The notes under the pieces are model-generated. The model saw nothing but the letters and a program-made list of their open reading frames with translations. It was not told where the DNA came from and made no database searches. The position numbers were made by a program, and so were the translations under genes. This document shows, piece after piece, positions 24,082-32,577 of a stretch of DNA of 54,707 bases (position 1 is the first letter of the stretch; each line of letters begins with the position of its first letter). The DNA comes from a bacterium (GTDB lineage Bacteria > Krumholzibacteriota > Krumholzibacteriia > LZORAL124-64-63), in the NCBI GenBank assembly GCA_014730255.1, contig WJIQ01000016.1, positions 1-54,707 of the forward strand, written 5' to 3'.

Positions 24082-25118
24082 CCGGTGGCGACGCCGCCCA
24101 TGATCTGACCACCGCGATCGCCGACGCCCCGCCGCCCGGCTGGGACGACCTCTGGTCGCGCACGCCGGACGCCGAGTTCACGCAGACGTCCCTGTGGTCC
24201 GAGCTGGCCGCCCGCCACTTCCCGGCGGCCTTCGCCCGCTGGCACACCGTGCGCGCCGGCGACGACCTGCTGGGCGGCGCCGTGCTCCTGGGCCGGGCGC
24301 GACGGGGGCTCGTGCGGCTCGAGGGGCAGGTCGAGGGCACGGTCGGCGGTCCGCTGGTGCGGGGCGACCTCGGCCCGGCGCGGCGGGATGCAGTGGTCGG
24401 CCGGCTGCTGCGCTCGATCGCCGATGCGCTGGGCGGGCGGACGGGCCTGGTGGCGCTGACCGCGTCCGGCCACGACCGCGATCGCGTGGCCGCCCTCGCG
24501 CCGCCGCGCACCTGGCGTCGCGACGACTACGACTCGGCCATCGTCGATTGCCGCGGCGGGCTCGATCAGGTCGGGCGCGAGCTGTGGACCAACAACCGCC
24601 GCAACGAGCGCAACCGCGGGCTCAAGCGCGGCGCCACCCTGCACTCCGGCGCCGACGTCCAGGCGCTGACCGAGTGGTACCCGCTGTACGAGGCCAAGGC
24701 GGCGCAGTGGTCCCAGGCTCCAGTACCCCTCGCCTTCCTCGCGTCCCTGCTCGAAGCGGCGCCGGGGGCGACCTCGTTCGATCACGTCCGGCTCGACGGC
24801 GCCGTGGTCGCCGGGCACGTCGGCTTCGTCTCCCGTGGGCGCCTGGTGGCGTGGCAGGGGGCGGTCCGTCCCGACCTGGTCCGCACGCATTTCCCGACCA
24901 CCCTGCTCTACTGGCGCAACGTCATGACCGCCTGCGAGCGCGGCCTCGAGGCCGTCGACTTCGGCGGGTGCGTGGGGCGCGACACGCTCTGGGACTTCAA
25001 GCGCCGCTGCGGCGCCGTCGCCGAACCCCGCACGCAGTTGCTGGCCCGTTCGTGGTATGGCCGCGCGCACCGGCGGTTCGCCGGGTTGGTCCGCGGGTCG
25101 GCGGGGGTGGGCCCATGA
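24078..25118 (+). CDS. FemAB/GNAT-like acyltransferase (BioF2-like)
   Basis: Encodes 346 residues. Visible features are an N-terminal TSLWSELAARHFP, the basic LWTNNRRNERNRGLKRG helix near residue 170, and the C-terminal YEAKAAQWSQ, GHVGFVSRGRLVAWQGA and VDFGGCVGRDTLWDFKRRCG. This matches the double-GNAT fold of FemAB-like or peptidoglycan-bridge transferases often found in polysaccharide loci. The ending with FKRRCG resembles the FKxxxG of those families. It may acylate an amino sugar or add an amino acid. Start is GTG overlapping the dehydratase stop. Confidence 0.7.
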   Translation: MTGGDAAHDLTTAIADAPPPGWDDLWSRTPDAEFTQTSLWSELAARHFPAAFARWHTVRAGDDLLGGAVLLGRARRGLVRLEGQVEGTVGGPLVRGDLGPARRDAVVGRLLRSIADALGGRTGLVALTASGHDRDRVAALAPPRTWRRDDYDSAIVDCRGGLDQVGRELWTNNRRNERNRGLKRGATLHSGADVQALTEWYPLYEAKAAQWSQAPVPLAFLASLLEAAPGATSFDHVRLDGAVVAGHVGFVSRGRLVAWQGAVRPDLVRTHFPTTLLYWRNVMTACERGLEAVDFGGCVGRDTLWDFKRRCGAVAEPRTQLLARSWYGRAHRRFAGLVRGSAGVGP

Positions 25119-26410
25119 AGCTCGCGCTGACCGGATCGCAGGTGCTGCTGTGGCGCGCGGCGCAGAAGGCGGCGGGGGTGGCCACGGCGATCGTGGTCAT
25201 GCAGGGGCTCGGTCCCGAGGGCAACGGACGCTACAGCCTGACCGTGACGATCATCACCGTGCTGGGCGCCGTGCTCAGCGCGGGGGTGGGGCTGGCCTCG
25301 GTGCCGCGATTGCGCGACGGCGAGGAGTCGCCGCGGCGCATCCTGCGCGCGCAGGGGGCCTGGCTGCTCGTGGTCGCCGGCGTCCTCGTGATCCTCGCGC
25401 TGCTCACGCGCGACTCCGCCCCCTGGGGCTGGCTCGAGGGGAGCCTGGGCTGGCACCCCGGATTGCTGGCGGCCGTGCCGCTGGCGGTGCTCGGGCTGGT
25501 CGCCTACGAGACGGCGAACTACGACCTGCTGGCGGCCGGTCGCGTGGTGGTCGGGACCGTGACGGCGTCGGGCCGCGCGCTGCTGCTGCTCGCGGCGATG
25601 GTGCTGCTGCTGCTCGTGTGGTCGCACGGGATCGTGGCCGCGGTGCTCGCGCTGGTGGGCGCGCATGCGCTGGCGGGGCTGGTCCTGGGGCGTCGCGCCT
25701 GGGTGACGGTCACGACGCGCCTGCCCGCCGACGGACGTGCGCGCACCCCGCTGCCGCGGCTCGCGGGGCGGCTCGTGCGTCACGGCTGGCTGGGGCAGCT
25801 GTCGGCCCTGATCTACCTGCTCCTGTTGCGGCTCGACCAGTTCCTGCTCGAGTCCTCGCTCGACGTGCGGGCGGTCGGCCTCTATGCGGCGGCGGCCTGG
25901 GCGGCCGAGCTCCTCTGGCTGGTCCCGGAGGCGCTCAATCCGCTGCTCGTGCACTCGTCGTCGAACCAGGCCGACCGGCACCGCGATCGGACCGCGGCGC
26001 GCGCGGTCCGCCTGGGTCTCGGGCTGACGGCGCTGGCGGCAATCCCCCTGGCGGTGGTCTGCGAGCCGCTGCTGGCGCTGGTCCGCGACGGCGAGTTCCA
26101 GGCGGCAGCGGCGCCGTTGCGCGTGCTGCTGCCGGGCATCGTCGCGTTCGCGCCGGGGGTGATCCTCGCCGGCGATTTCATCGGGCGGGGCAGGCCGGCG
26201 TGGAACACCCACGCCAGCGCGGTCACCGTCGTGGTGAACGTCGCGCTCTGCCTGCTCTGGATCCCCCGCTTCGGGATCATGGGGGCGGCCTGGGCCTCGA
26301 CGGTGGCCTACACGCTCGGCGCGGCGATCATGATGGTCCGGTTCCAGCGCCTGACCGGCACCCGCTGGGCCGACCTGCTGGTCCCGCGACCCTCGGACCT
26401 GCGCCGCTGA
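25115..26410 (+). CDS. Wzx-type polysaccharide flippase (MOP superfamily)
   Basis: Encodes 431 residues with about 12 hydrophobic segments. The start MKLALTGSQVLLWRAAQKAAG, GLGPEGNGRYSLTVTIITVLGAVLSAGVG, RLDQFLLESSLDVRAVGLYAAA and the late GIMGAAWASTVAYTLGA follow the pattern of O-antigen flippases, which move undecaprenyl-linked repeat units across the inner membrane. No Wzy polymerase is evident nearby. It is the last gene of the glycan block. A T-rich stretch (about 26421-26435) follows the stop with only weak pairing upstream, so a terminator is possible but not convincing. Confidence 0.88.
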   Translation: MKLALTGSQVLLWRAAQKAAGVATAIVVMQGLGPEGNGRYSLTVTIITVLGAVLSAGVGLASVPRLRDGEESPRRILRAQGAWLLVVAGVLVILALLTRDSAPWGWLEGSLGWHPGLLAAVPLAVLGLVAYETANYDLLAAGRVVVGTVTASGRALLLLAAMVLLLLVWSHGIVAAVLALVGAHALAGLVLGRRAWVTVTTRLPADGRARTPLPRLAGRLVRHGWLGQLSALIYLLLLRLDQFLLESSLDVRAVGLYAAAAWAAELLWLVPEALNPLLVHSSSNQADRHRDRTAARAVRLGLGLTALAAIPLAVVCEPLLALVRDGEFQAAAAPLRVLLPGIVAFAPGVILAGDFIGRGRPAWNTHASAVTVVVNVALCLLWIPRFGIMGAAWASTVAYTLGAAIMMVRFQRLTGTRWADLLVPRPSDLRR

Positions 26411-26543
26411 GGCCGGCCGTCCTTCTTTTTTCTTCCCACCTTTCCCCACCAGCCGCCTCTTCTCGCCAGATCGGCCGTTAAAGCCCATTCAATGGGATTC
26501 AGGGGCGATTCTCGAAAATTCTCGTTTCCCTCGATAAACCCGC

Positions 26544-26572
26544 TTGACAGCGTTCATGGGGCCATCTATCCT
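26544..26572 (+). promoter_or_regulatory. Promoter of the dcw cluster (Pmra)
   Basis: Consensus TTGACA at 26544-26549, a 17-bp spacer, then TATCCT at 26567-26572. Upstream is the only AT-richer stretch of the area, with ATTCTCG repeated 10 bp apart (26508 and 26518) and the small palindrome CCCATTCAATGGG at 26484-26496. Confidence 0.8.
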
Positions 26573-26577
26573 GCGGG

Positions 26578-26612
26578 TGGATTGTGGTGGGTGTTTATGG
26601 GGGAATATGGTG
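26578..26612 (+). promoter_or_regulatory. MraZ operator: four TGGNN repeats with 10-bp period
   Basis: TGGAT, TGGGT, TGGGG and TGGTG start at 26578, 26588, 26598 and 26608, exactly 10 bp apart and directly after the -10 box. In E. coli, MraZ represses its own promoter by binding TGGGN repeats separated by 5 bp. This array fits that arrangement, with two perfect and two weaker copies. The array covers the in-frame ATG at 26597. Confidence 0.75.
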
Positions 26613-26644
26613 AAAACGAGGCGGGCCAGCAGGAGTCCCATGCG

Positions 26645-27124
26645 GTGAGCGACGACGCGACCACGAGCAGCAACCCCATGGAGCCGTTCTTCTTCGGCTC
26701 CTACGAACGTGCCCTGGACGACAAGGGGCGCTTCGCCGTGCCGTTCCGCTTCCGCCGCCAGGATCTGGCCAAGGAGGAGGAGCCTCCCCGCTTCGTGATC
26801 TTCGAGGACCCGGACGGGATCGTGAGCCTGTTGACCTTCGACCAGTACGTCCGCTCCATGCAGCAGATCATGGCGATGGACGCGGACGAGGAGCGCGACG
26901 AGTTCCTCCGCTGGATGGCCGACCACTCCCAGGAGGTCCCCATGGACAGCCAGGGGCGCGTCGCCATCCCCGCGGCGTATCTCGAGCGCATCGGGATCAG
27001 CAAGCGCGTGAAGGTCCGGGGCATGGTCAACCGGATGGAACTCGTTCGACCGACGGAAGCAGCGGAAGCGGAGCAGGCGGGCGCGGCGCCACCGCGCAAG
27101 TACTTCAAGCGTTTCTTCGAGTGA
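26645..27124 (+). CDS. mraZ: Transcriptional regulator MraZ
   Basis: Encodes 159 residues from GTG 26645, which has AGGAG nine bases upstream. The in-frame ATG at 26597 would add 16 residues but lies inside the operator repeats. The core begins MEPFFFGSYERALDDKGRFAVP, the usual MraZ start, and holds two AbrB-like SpoVT/MraZ repeats, the second being VPMDSQGRVAIPAAYLERIGI. MraZ forms a ring and binds DNA repeats at the head of division clusters. The operator copies at 26578-26612 suggest autoregulation here. Confidence 0.93.
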   Translation: MSDDATTSSNPMEPFFFGSYERALDDKGRFAVPFRFRRQDLAKEEEPPRFVIFEDPDGIVSLLTFDQYVRSMQQIMAMDADEERDEFLRWMADHSQEVPMDSQGRVAIPAAYLERIGISKRVKVRGMVNRMELVRPTEAAEAEQAGAAPPRKYFKRFFE

Positions 27125-27175
27125 GCGAGGACACGCCGCCCACGGAGGGGCGGTGATCGCGGAATGGAGTCCACG

Positions 27176-27589
27176 ATGCCGACCGAGGGGATCCGCAGTT
27201 CGACGACCAGTCGCACACCGAGACCGAACTGCCAGCATCGCATCAAGGTCCAGGGACGGACCGTGCGGATCCACCTCGGAGGCGTTCTCGATCGCCCGGG
27301 CGCGACACGCCTGATCCGGTCGGTCAATCATCTGCTGATCGGCGGACGCTGCCTCGTGGTGCTCGACGCGACGGAGCTCGTGCACCTCGACTATCGCTGC
27401 GTGGGGATGCTCGTCCGCTGGCAGCGCGGGCTACGGTCGTTCGGCCACCGGCTGATCCTCGAGAACTGGAACGATTACCTGCGCACCATCCTGGCCATGG
27501 AGGACTGGGATGGTGAGCTCGAGAGGAGGACGCTCGGCCCCGAGCCCGCGGGGGCTCGTGTCCGGGCCATGCAAGTCCAGGCGCCATGA
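27176..27589 (+). CDS. STAS-domain protein inside the dcw cluster
   Basis: Encodes 137 residues from ATG 27176 (GGAG six bases upstream); ATG 27164 is also in frame but poorly placed. Residues 25-115 read as a STAS / anti-sigma-factor-antagonist domain: VRIHLGGVLDRPGATRLIRSV, CLVVLDATELVHLDYRCVGMLVRW, then GHRLILENWNDYLRTIL. In active anti-anti-sigma factors a serine that is phosphorylated follows the conserved Asp. Here the equivalent is LDYRCVG, with no serine. The gene stop overlaps rsmH, so it is in the operon. Its partner is not visible in the window. Confidence 0.7.
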   Translation: MPTEGIRSSTTSRTPRPNCQHRIKVQGRTVRIHLGGVLDRPGATRLIRSVNHLLIGGRCLVVLDATELVHLDYRCVGMLVRWQRGLRSFGHRLILENWNDYLRTILAMEDWDGELERRTLGPEPAGARVRAMQVQAP

Positions 27590-28530
27590 TGAATCGCGCG
27601 CACGTCCCGGTCCTCAAGGACGAGATCCTCGGCTTGCTCGAGCCGGGGCCGGGCCGGCGATTCGTGGACGGCACGTTCGGGTTCGGGGGGCACAGCGAGG
27701 CCCTCCTGGACGCCGGCGCGGACGTCCTGGGATTGGACCTGGATACGGAGGCGGTCGCGGCCTGCAGAAGGATCTCGACCGACCGCCCCCGGCTGCATTG
27801 CCAGCAGTGCAGCTTCCGTGACCTCGTCGTGGCCGTCCGCCAGGAGGGCTGGGATGCGGTCGACGGCGTCCTGCTCGATCTGGGCGTCAGCTCCCGCCAG
27901 CTCGACGATCCGGACAAGGGCTTCAGCTACCGCGCCGACGGGCCGCTCGACCTGCGCTTCGACCAGGGCCGGGGAGAACCCGCGCACGTCCTGCTCGGCA
28001 CGGTCGACGAGGTCGAACTCGCGCGCATCCTCTTCGAGTACGGCGAGGAACGCGGTTCGCGCCGCCTGGCGCGCGCGATCAAGCTCGCCGATCAGGACGA
28101 GCCGGTGCGCACGACCACGCGCCTGGCCGACGTGGTCCGCGACACGTTGCCGGCCAGCGCACCGATCAACGCGATCCTCAGCCGGGTCTTCCAGGCCCTG
28201 CGCATCGCCGTCAACGACGAGTTACGGGCCCTGGAGGAGGCGCTGGCCGCGACCATCGCCGTCGTCCGTCCCGGCGGCCGCATCGCCGTGATCTCGTACC
28301 ACTCGCTCGAGGACCGGCGCGTCAAGCAGTGGCTGGCGCGCGAGCGCCGCGACTGCCTTTGCCCGCCGGAGGTGCCGGTGTGCCGGTGCGGCCACGCGGC
28401 GACCCTGCGACCGATCACCCGTCGCGCGGTCACGGCCGGCGACCAGGAGGTCGCTACCAACCCGCGCGCCCGCAGCGCGCGGCTGCGTGCGGCCGAGGTG
28501 CTTCCATCCGCCGCGAAGGAGCGATCATGA
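27586..28530 (+). CDS. rsmH: 16S rRNA (cytosine-1402-N4) methyltransferase RsmH
   Basis: Encodes 314 residues. HVPVLKDEILGLL, the SAM-binding VDGTFGFGGHSEALL and GLDLDTEAV, VDGVLLDLGVSSRQLDDPDKGFSY, then VFQALRIAVNDELRALEEAL and ISYHSLEDRRVKQW are diagnostic of RsmH (MraW). It methylates N4 of C1402 in 16S rRNA and is commonly found in the second position of dcw clusters. The C-terminus includes CLCPPEVPVCRCG, with Cys pairs seen in many members. ATG 27586 overlaps the upstream stop; the gene stop overlaps ftsL. Confidence 0.97.
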   Translation: MMNRAHVPVLKDEILGLLEPGPGRRFVDGTFGFGGHSEALLDAGADVLGLDLDTEAVAACRRISTDRPRLHCQQCSFRDLVVAVRQEGWDAVDGVLLDLGVSSRQLDDPDKGFSYRADGPLDLRFDQGRGEPAHVLLGTVDEVELARILFEYGEERGSRRLARAIKLADQDEPVRTTTRLADVVRDTLPASAPINAILSRVFQALRIAVNDELRALEEALAATIAVVRPGGRIAVISYHSLEDRRVKQWLARERRDCLCPPEVPVCRCGHAATLRPITRRAVTAGDQEVATNPRARSARLRAAEVLPSAAKERS

Positions 28531-28949
28531 CCGGAGTATCGACCATCCGTCGGGTCCCGACGTCCACCGTGATGGCGCGCCGGCGTGGCGCCGGTCGCGC
28601 CGCGCCCTGGAAGTTCGTGCTCGCGGGCCTCCTGGTGACCGCCGGGCTGGCGGCCTCCATCCAGGTGGCCGGCGAGGTCACCCAGCTGCGCAGCGAGATC
28701 CAGACCCTGCGGGCCGCATGCGACGAGATGGCGGCGCGGCAGGCGGTGCTCGCGGTGACCTGGAACACGGAGACCTCCCGGCAGCGCATCATGCGCCGTG
28801 CCGAGCGTGAGCTGGGGCTGGTCTGCCCCGAGGAGCCCGGCCCGATCCTGGTGGCTCGCATGGTGCGGCCGACGACCGGGAGCGAGGTCCTGGCGCGGGA
28901 CCGCACGGTCGCCGGCGTTCCGTCCGCCCTGGCGGGCGAGCGGCCGTGA
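28527..28949 (+). CDS. ftsL: Cell division protein FtsL-like
   Basis: Encodes 140 residues. A basic N-terminus (ARRRGAGRAAPWK) is followed by one membrane helix (VLAGLLVTAGLAASIQV) and a short coiled coil (VTQLRSEIQTLRAACDEMAARQ), then ERELGLV, the usual FtsL layout with a bitopic topology. FtsL bridges FtsB and FtsQ to FtsI/FtsW in the divisome. FtsL sequences are poorly conserved, so the call rests on position between rsmH and ftsI, on size and on topology. AAGGAG precedes the ATG. The tail past residue 100 has no obvious match. Confidence 0.8.
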   Translation: MTGVSTIRRVPTSTVMARRRGAGRAAPWKFVLAGLLVTAGLAASIQVAGEVTQLRSEIQTLRAACDEMAARQAVLAVTWNTETSRQRIMRRAERELGLVCPEEPGPILVARMVRPTTGSEVLARDRTVAGVPSALAGERP

Positions 28950-31051
28950 CCCCGGGGCGCTGGACACCGGACCGGCGCTTCGCCGCCGTGCGGTTCCTGG
29001 CCGTGGCCGTGGGGCTGGTGCTCGCCGCCCGCATGGTCCAGGTCCAGCTCGTCCAGCACGCCCAGTGGCGGGACGAGGCCCGGGGCCAGTGGCTCAAGAC
29101 CCGCGTCGTCCCGGCCCCCCGGGGCAGCATCCTCGATCGCGAGGGCCGCCCGCTGGCGCTGACGGTCAGTTCCTACCGGGTCGGCCTGTCCGGAACCCTG
29201 GTCGAGGACCGCGGCGCCCTCGCCGCGGCGCTGAGTGACGTCTTCGGCGGGGACCCGCGACACCACCAGCGGATGCTGGAGCGGCTGGGCGACCGGTATC
29301 GCGTGCTCTCGGCGCAGACCCACCTCGACCACGCGCGCCGGGAACGCCTGGCGAGGTTCCCCGAGGTCAACGTCCAGGAGCAGCTCGGCCGCGTCTACCC
29401 GCTCGACGGCGTCGGCGCGTCCCTGCTCGGGTTCTACCGGGTCGACCCCGACAGCACCCGGCATCTGACCGGCCTGGAGCTGGGACTCGACGACCTGCTG
29501 GCCGGCCAGCCAGGCCAGGCGCGCCGCGTCCAGTCGGCCCGGCGGGGCGAGGACCACGGCGAGGTGGTCGTCGAGCCGGCGCGCCACGGCCGGGACGTCA
29601 TCCTGACCCTGGACGCCGACCTGCAGGAGATCTGCGAGAGCCGCCTGGCCCCGGCGGTCCAGCGCACGGGGTCTGCATCCGGCAGCATCCTGGTGATCGC
29701 CCCGGACACCGGTGACATCCTCGCGGCCGCCAGCTGGCCCCTGGTCGCGACCAGGGAGCGCCCCGTGGCCGCGGCGGCGGCCTGGGTCAACCGCAACCTG
29801 ACCGTCCCGTACGAGCCGGGGTCGGTGTTCAAGATCTTCACCGCGGCGGCGCTGCTGCAGTGCGGCGCCGTCGACACGACCACCGTCTTCGACTGCCGCG
29901 ACGGGCGATTCGGCGGTTTCGAGATCGGGGAGGCCGCGGGCCACGAGTTCGGTCGCATCGGCTTCCATGCCGCCCTCGCGCTGTCGAGCAACCGCTGGTT
30001 CGCGCGGGCGGTCGCCAACATCTCGCCCCGGGAGCACTTCCGGACCCTCCTGGACCTCGGGTTCGGACGCGGCACCGGCGTGCCGTATCCCAACGAGCAG
30101 GACGGCACCCTCCAGGTGCCCGCGGGCTGGTCGGCCCGCTCGCAGGAGACGATCGCCATCGGCCAGGAGGTCGCGGTCACGCCGCTGCAGCTCGCCCTGG
30201 CGGTGGGCGCGGTGGCCAACGGTGGGACGCTGCTCGCCCCCCGCCTCGTCGATACGATCCGGGACGAGCGGGGCCGCGTGGTCGAGCGCCGGCCGGTGCG
30301 GCCGTTGCGACGCGTGCTCGAGCCGGACGTGGCCGCGATCCTGGGCGAGGCCATGGAGAACGTCGTGGAGTGGGGCACGGCCCGCGGCATCCGGCTGGAC
30401 GGCCTCGCCATGGCCGGCAAGACCGGGACGGCCCAGAAGGCCCGCCCGGGCGAGGGCTACGTGCCCGGCCTCTACATCGCGACCTTCGCGGGCTACCTGC
30501 CGGCCGACGATCCCCGGCTGGTCATCGTCACGGTCCTCGACGAGCCCGACTGGGAGCACCACTACGCCTCGACGAGCGCCGCGCCGCTGTTCGCGGCGAT
30601 CGTCGACGACATCCGCCGGACCACCGACTGGCTCAGCGACCGGCGCCGCGACCACATCACCGTCCCGGCCCCGGTGGGCGAGGACGGCGTGATCGTGCCG
30701 GACGTCCTGTACCTGGACGCCGCACGGGCAGCCCAGCGACTGCGCCTGGCGGGCCTGGAGGTCACGGGCGGGCTCGAGGGCGGGCCGGTGCTCGCCCAGG
30801 TCCCGGAGGCCGGTGGACGGGTCGCTCCCGGCACGCCGGTCACGCTGACGACCCGCCCTGCGCGCGCGACGGAACCATCCCATGCGCCGGACTTGATCGG
30901 GCTGAGCAACCGCCAGGTCCGTGCGATCGCGGCCAGCCTGGGCCTCGAGGTGATGCTCGAGGGAACCGGGTACGTGGAGCGTCAGGACCCGGCGCCCGGC
31001 ACCCCGCTATCGGGTGCGCCGATCACCGTCAGCCTGGAGGCGGCCTGGTGA
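28946..31051 (+). CDS. ftsI: Penicillin-binding protein FtsI/PBP3 type with two PASTA domains
   Basis: Encodes 701 residues. One N-terminal membrane helix (residues 12-30) leads to the dimerisation domain (APRGSILDREGRPLALT). The transpeptidase domain has the active-site serine in GSVFK (about residue 292), SSN (about 346) and KTGTAQ (about 491). Two PASTA domains follow, starting near 581 (VIVPDVLYLDAARAAQRL) and 648 (APDLIGLSNRQVRAIAASLG). The protein cross-links septal peptidoglycan with FtsW. PASTA repeats on class B PBPs are typical of Gram-positive SpoVD/PBP2x and of some FCB lineages. The GTG start overlaps ftsL. Confidence 0.94.
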   Translation: MTPGRWTPDRRFAAVRFLAVAVGLVLAARMVQVQLVQHAQWRDEARGQWLKTRVVPAPRGSILDREGRPLALTVSSYRVGLSGTLVEDRGALAAALSDVFGGDPRHHQRMLERLGDRYRVLSAQTHLDHARRERLARFPEVNVQEQLGRVYPLDGVGASLLGFYRVDPDSTRHLTGLELGLDDLLAGQPGQARRVQSARRGEDHGEVVVEPARHGRDVILTLDADLQEICESRLAPAVQRTGSASGSILVIAPDTGDILAAASWPLVATRERPVAAAAAWVNRNLTVPYEPGSVFKIFTAAALLQCGAVDTTTVFDCRDGRFGGFEIGEAAGHEFGRIGFHAALALSSNRWFARAVANISPREHFRTLLDLGFGRGTGVPYPNEQDGTLQVPAGWSARSQETIAIGQEVAVTPLQLALAVGAVANGGTLLAPRLVDTIRDERGRVVERRPVRPLRRVLEPDVAAILGEAMENVVEWGTARGIRLDGLAMAGKTGTAQKARPGEGYVPGLYIATFAGYLPADDPRLVIVTVLDEPDWEHHYASTSAAPLFAAIVDDIRRTTDWLSDRRRDHITVPAPVGEDGVIVPDVLYLDAARAAQRLRLAGLEVTGGLEGGPVLAQVPEAGGRVAPGTPVTLTTRPARATEPSHAPDLIGLSNRQVRAIAASLGLEVMLEGTGYVERQDPAPGTPLSGAPITVSLEAAW

Positions 31052-32577
31052 CGGTCCTGGCCGAACTCCTGGCGCCCTGGCCCGAGCTGCGCATCCACGG
31101 CGATCCCGGCGTGGCCGTGGGCGCCGTGGTCGAGGACTCCCGACAGGTCGCACCGGGCGACCTCTTCGTGGCCGTCGCCGGTCATGGCGCCGACGGCCAC
31201 GCCTACGTCGCGCAGGCGGCCGCCGCCGGCGCGGCGGCGATCCTCATCGACGAGGCCCGATTCGACGAGCTCCGGGCCGCTCCTGGCACCGATTCTCCCG
31301 TGACCTGGGTCACGGCCTCCCGCACCCGGGGGCTGTCGGCCCGTCTGGCCCGGGAACGCGAGGGGCGGCCCGACGACCATCTCTGCGTCGCCGGCGTCAC
31401 CGGCACCAACGGCAAGACGACGACCGCCTTCCTGCTGCAGGCGGTGCTCGCCGCCCGCGGCGGTCCGTGCGGCCTTCTCGGCACCATCCGCTACGACGAT
31501 GGTCGCGAGCAGGTGACCGCACCGCTGACCACACCCGGCGGACCGGTGCTGTACCGCTGGCTCGCACGCATGCGCGCCGCGGGCTGCCGCAGCGTCGCCC
31601 TCGAGATCTCGTCGCACGCGCTGGACCAGGAGCGCACGGCCGACCTCGCCGTCGACGCGGCCCTGCTGACCAACCTGGGCCGCGACCATCTCGACTACCA
31701 CGGCACCATGGAGGCCTACCTGGCGGCCAAGCGACGGATCGTCGACCTGCTGGCCGGCGAGCGGCGACGGGCCGGTCCCGGCGTGCTCGTCGTCAACGAC
31801 GCCGACCCCGCGCTCGCACCGATCGGGAATCCGGCCGGGGAGCGCGTCGGCTTCAGCGTCGATCCCACGGTCACCGGTGCCGATCTGCGGCTGCGTTCGG
31901 CCGACCTCGCCCTGACGGGTAGCCGCCTGGAGCTCGACTGGCGGGGCGAGCGGCTGACCCTGGCCAGCGGGCTGGTCGGCCGTTTCAACGTGGAGAACCT
32001 GACCGCGGCGCTGGCGGTGGGCCTGGCCCTGGGCCTGGACGCCGCGACCTGCCTGGACGCCCTGGCGACGGTCGATCAGGTCCCCGGTCGCATGGAGCGA
32101 TTTCTGCTTCCCAGCGGGGCCCTCGCCGTGGTGGACTACGCCCACACGCACGATGCGCTGGCGGCGGTCCTGGAGACCGCGCGCGAGCTGGTCGAGGGGG
32201 AGCTGTCGGTCGTCTTCGGGTGCGGGGGCGACCGCGATCGGGGCAAGCGTCCACTGATGGCGCGCGTCGTCGCCGAACTCGCGGACACGGCCTGGATCAC
32301 CTCGGACAACCCTCGCAGCGAGGACCCGCAGGCGATCTGCGATGACGTCGTGACGGGGTTCGACGCCGTCGAGGATCCGCGCGCGGGGCGGCGAGAGGTC
32401 GTGGTCGACCGGACGAGGGCCATCGAGGCCGCACTCGCGGACGCCGGCGCGGGCGACGTCGTGGTCATCGCGGGCAAGGGGCACGAGGACTACCAGCTCG
32501 TCGGCGACCGCGTCCTGCATCTGGACGACCGGGAGATCGTGCGTCACTGGATCGCGAGGAGGAGCGATGGTCGCTGA
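31048..32577 (+). CDS. murE: UDP-MurNAc-tripeptide synthetase MurE (meso-DAP type)
   Basis: Encodes 509 residues from GTG 31048. The three Mur ligase domains are clear: DSRQVAPGDLFVAVAG, the P-loop GVTGTNGKTTTAFLL, EISSHALDQER, TNLGRDHLDYHGTMEAY, and the C-terminal VDYAHTHDAL. The substrate motif SDNPRSEDP contains DNPR, which marks meso-diaminopimelate ligases rather than lysine ligases. It adds meso-DAP to UDP-MurNAc-L-Ala-D-Glu in the cytoplasm. The gene overlaps murF by 11 bases. Confidence 0.97.
   Translation: MTVLAELLAPWPELRIHGDPGVAVGAVVEDSRQVAPGDLFVAVAGHGADGHAYVAQAAAAGAAAILIDEARFDELRAAPGTDSPVTWVTASRTRGLSARLAREREGRPDDHLCVAGVTGTNGKTTTAFLLQAVLAARGGPCGLLGTIRYDDGREQVTAPLTTPGGPVLYRWLARMRAAGCRSVALEISSHALDQERTADLAVDAALLTNLGRDHLDYHGTMEAYLAAKRRIVDLLAGERRRAGPGVLVVNDADPALAPIGNPAGERVGFSVDPTVTGADLRLRSADLALTGSRLELDWRGERLTLASGLVGRFNVENLTAALAVGLALGLDAATCLDALATVDQVPGRMERFLLPSGALAVVDYAHTHDALAAVLETARELVEGELSVVFGCGGDRDRGKRPLMARVVAELADTAWITSDNPRSEDPQAICDDVVTGFDAVEDPRAGRREVVVDRTRAIEAALADAGAGDVVVIAGKGHEDYQLVGDRVLHLDDREIVRHWIARRSDGR

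Noticed and set aside
26411-26440. Intrinsic terminator after the flippase gene
   Set aside because: A T-rich stretch is present, but the upstream GGCCGGCC cannot form a proper stem with it and only very short pairings are visible.
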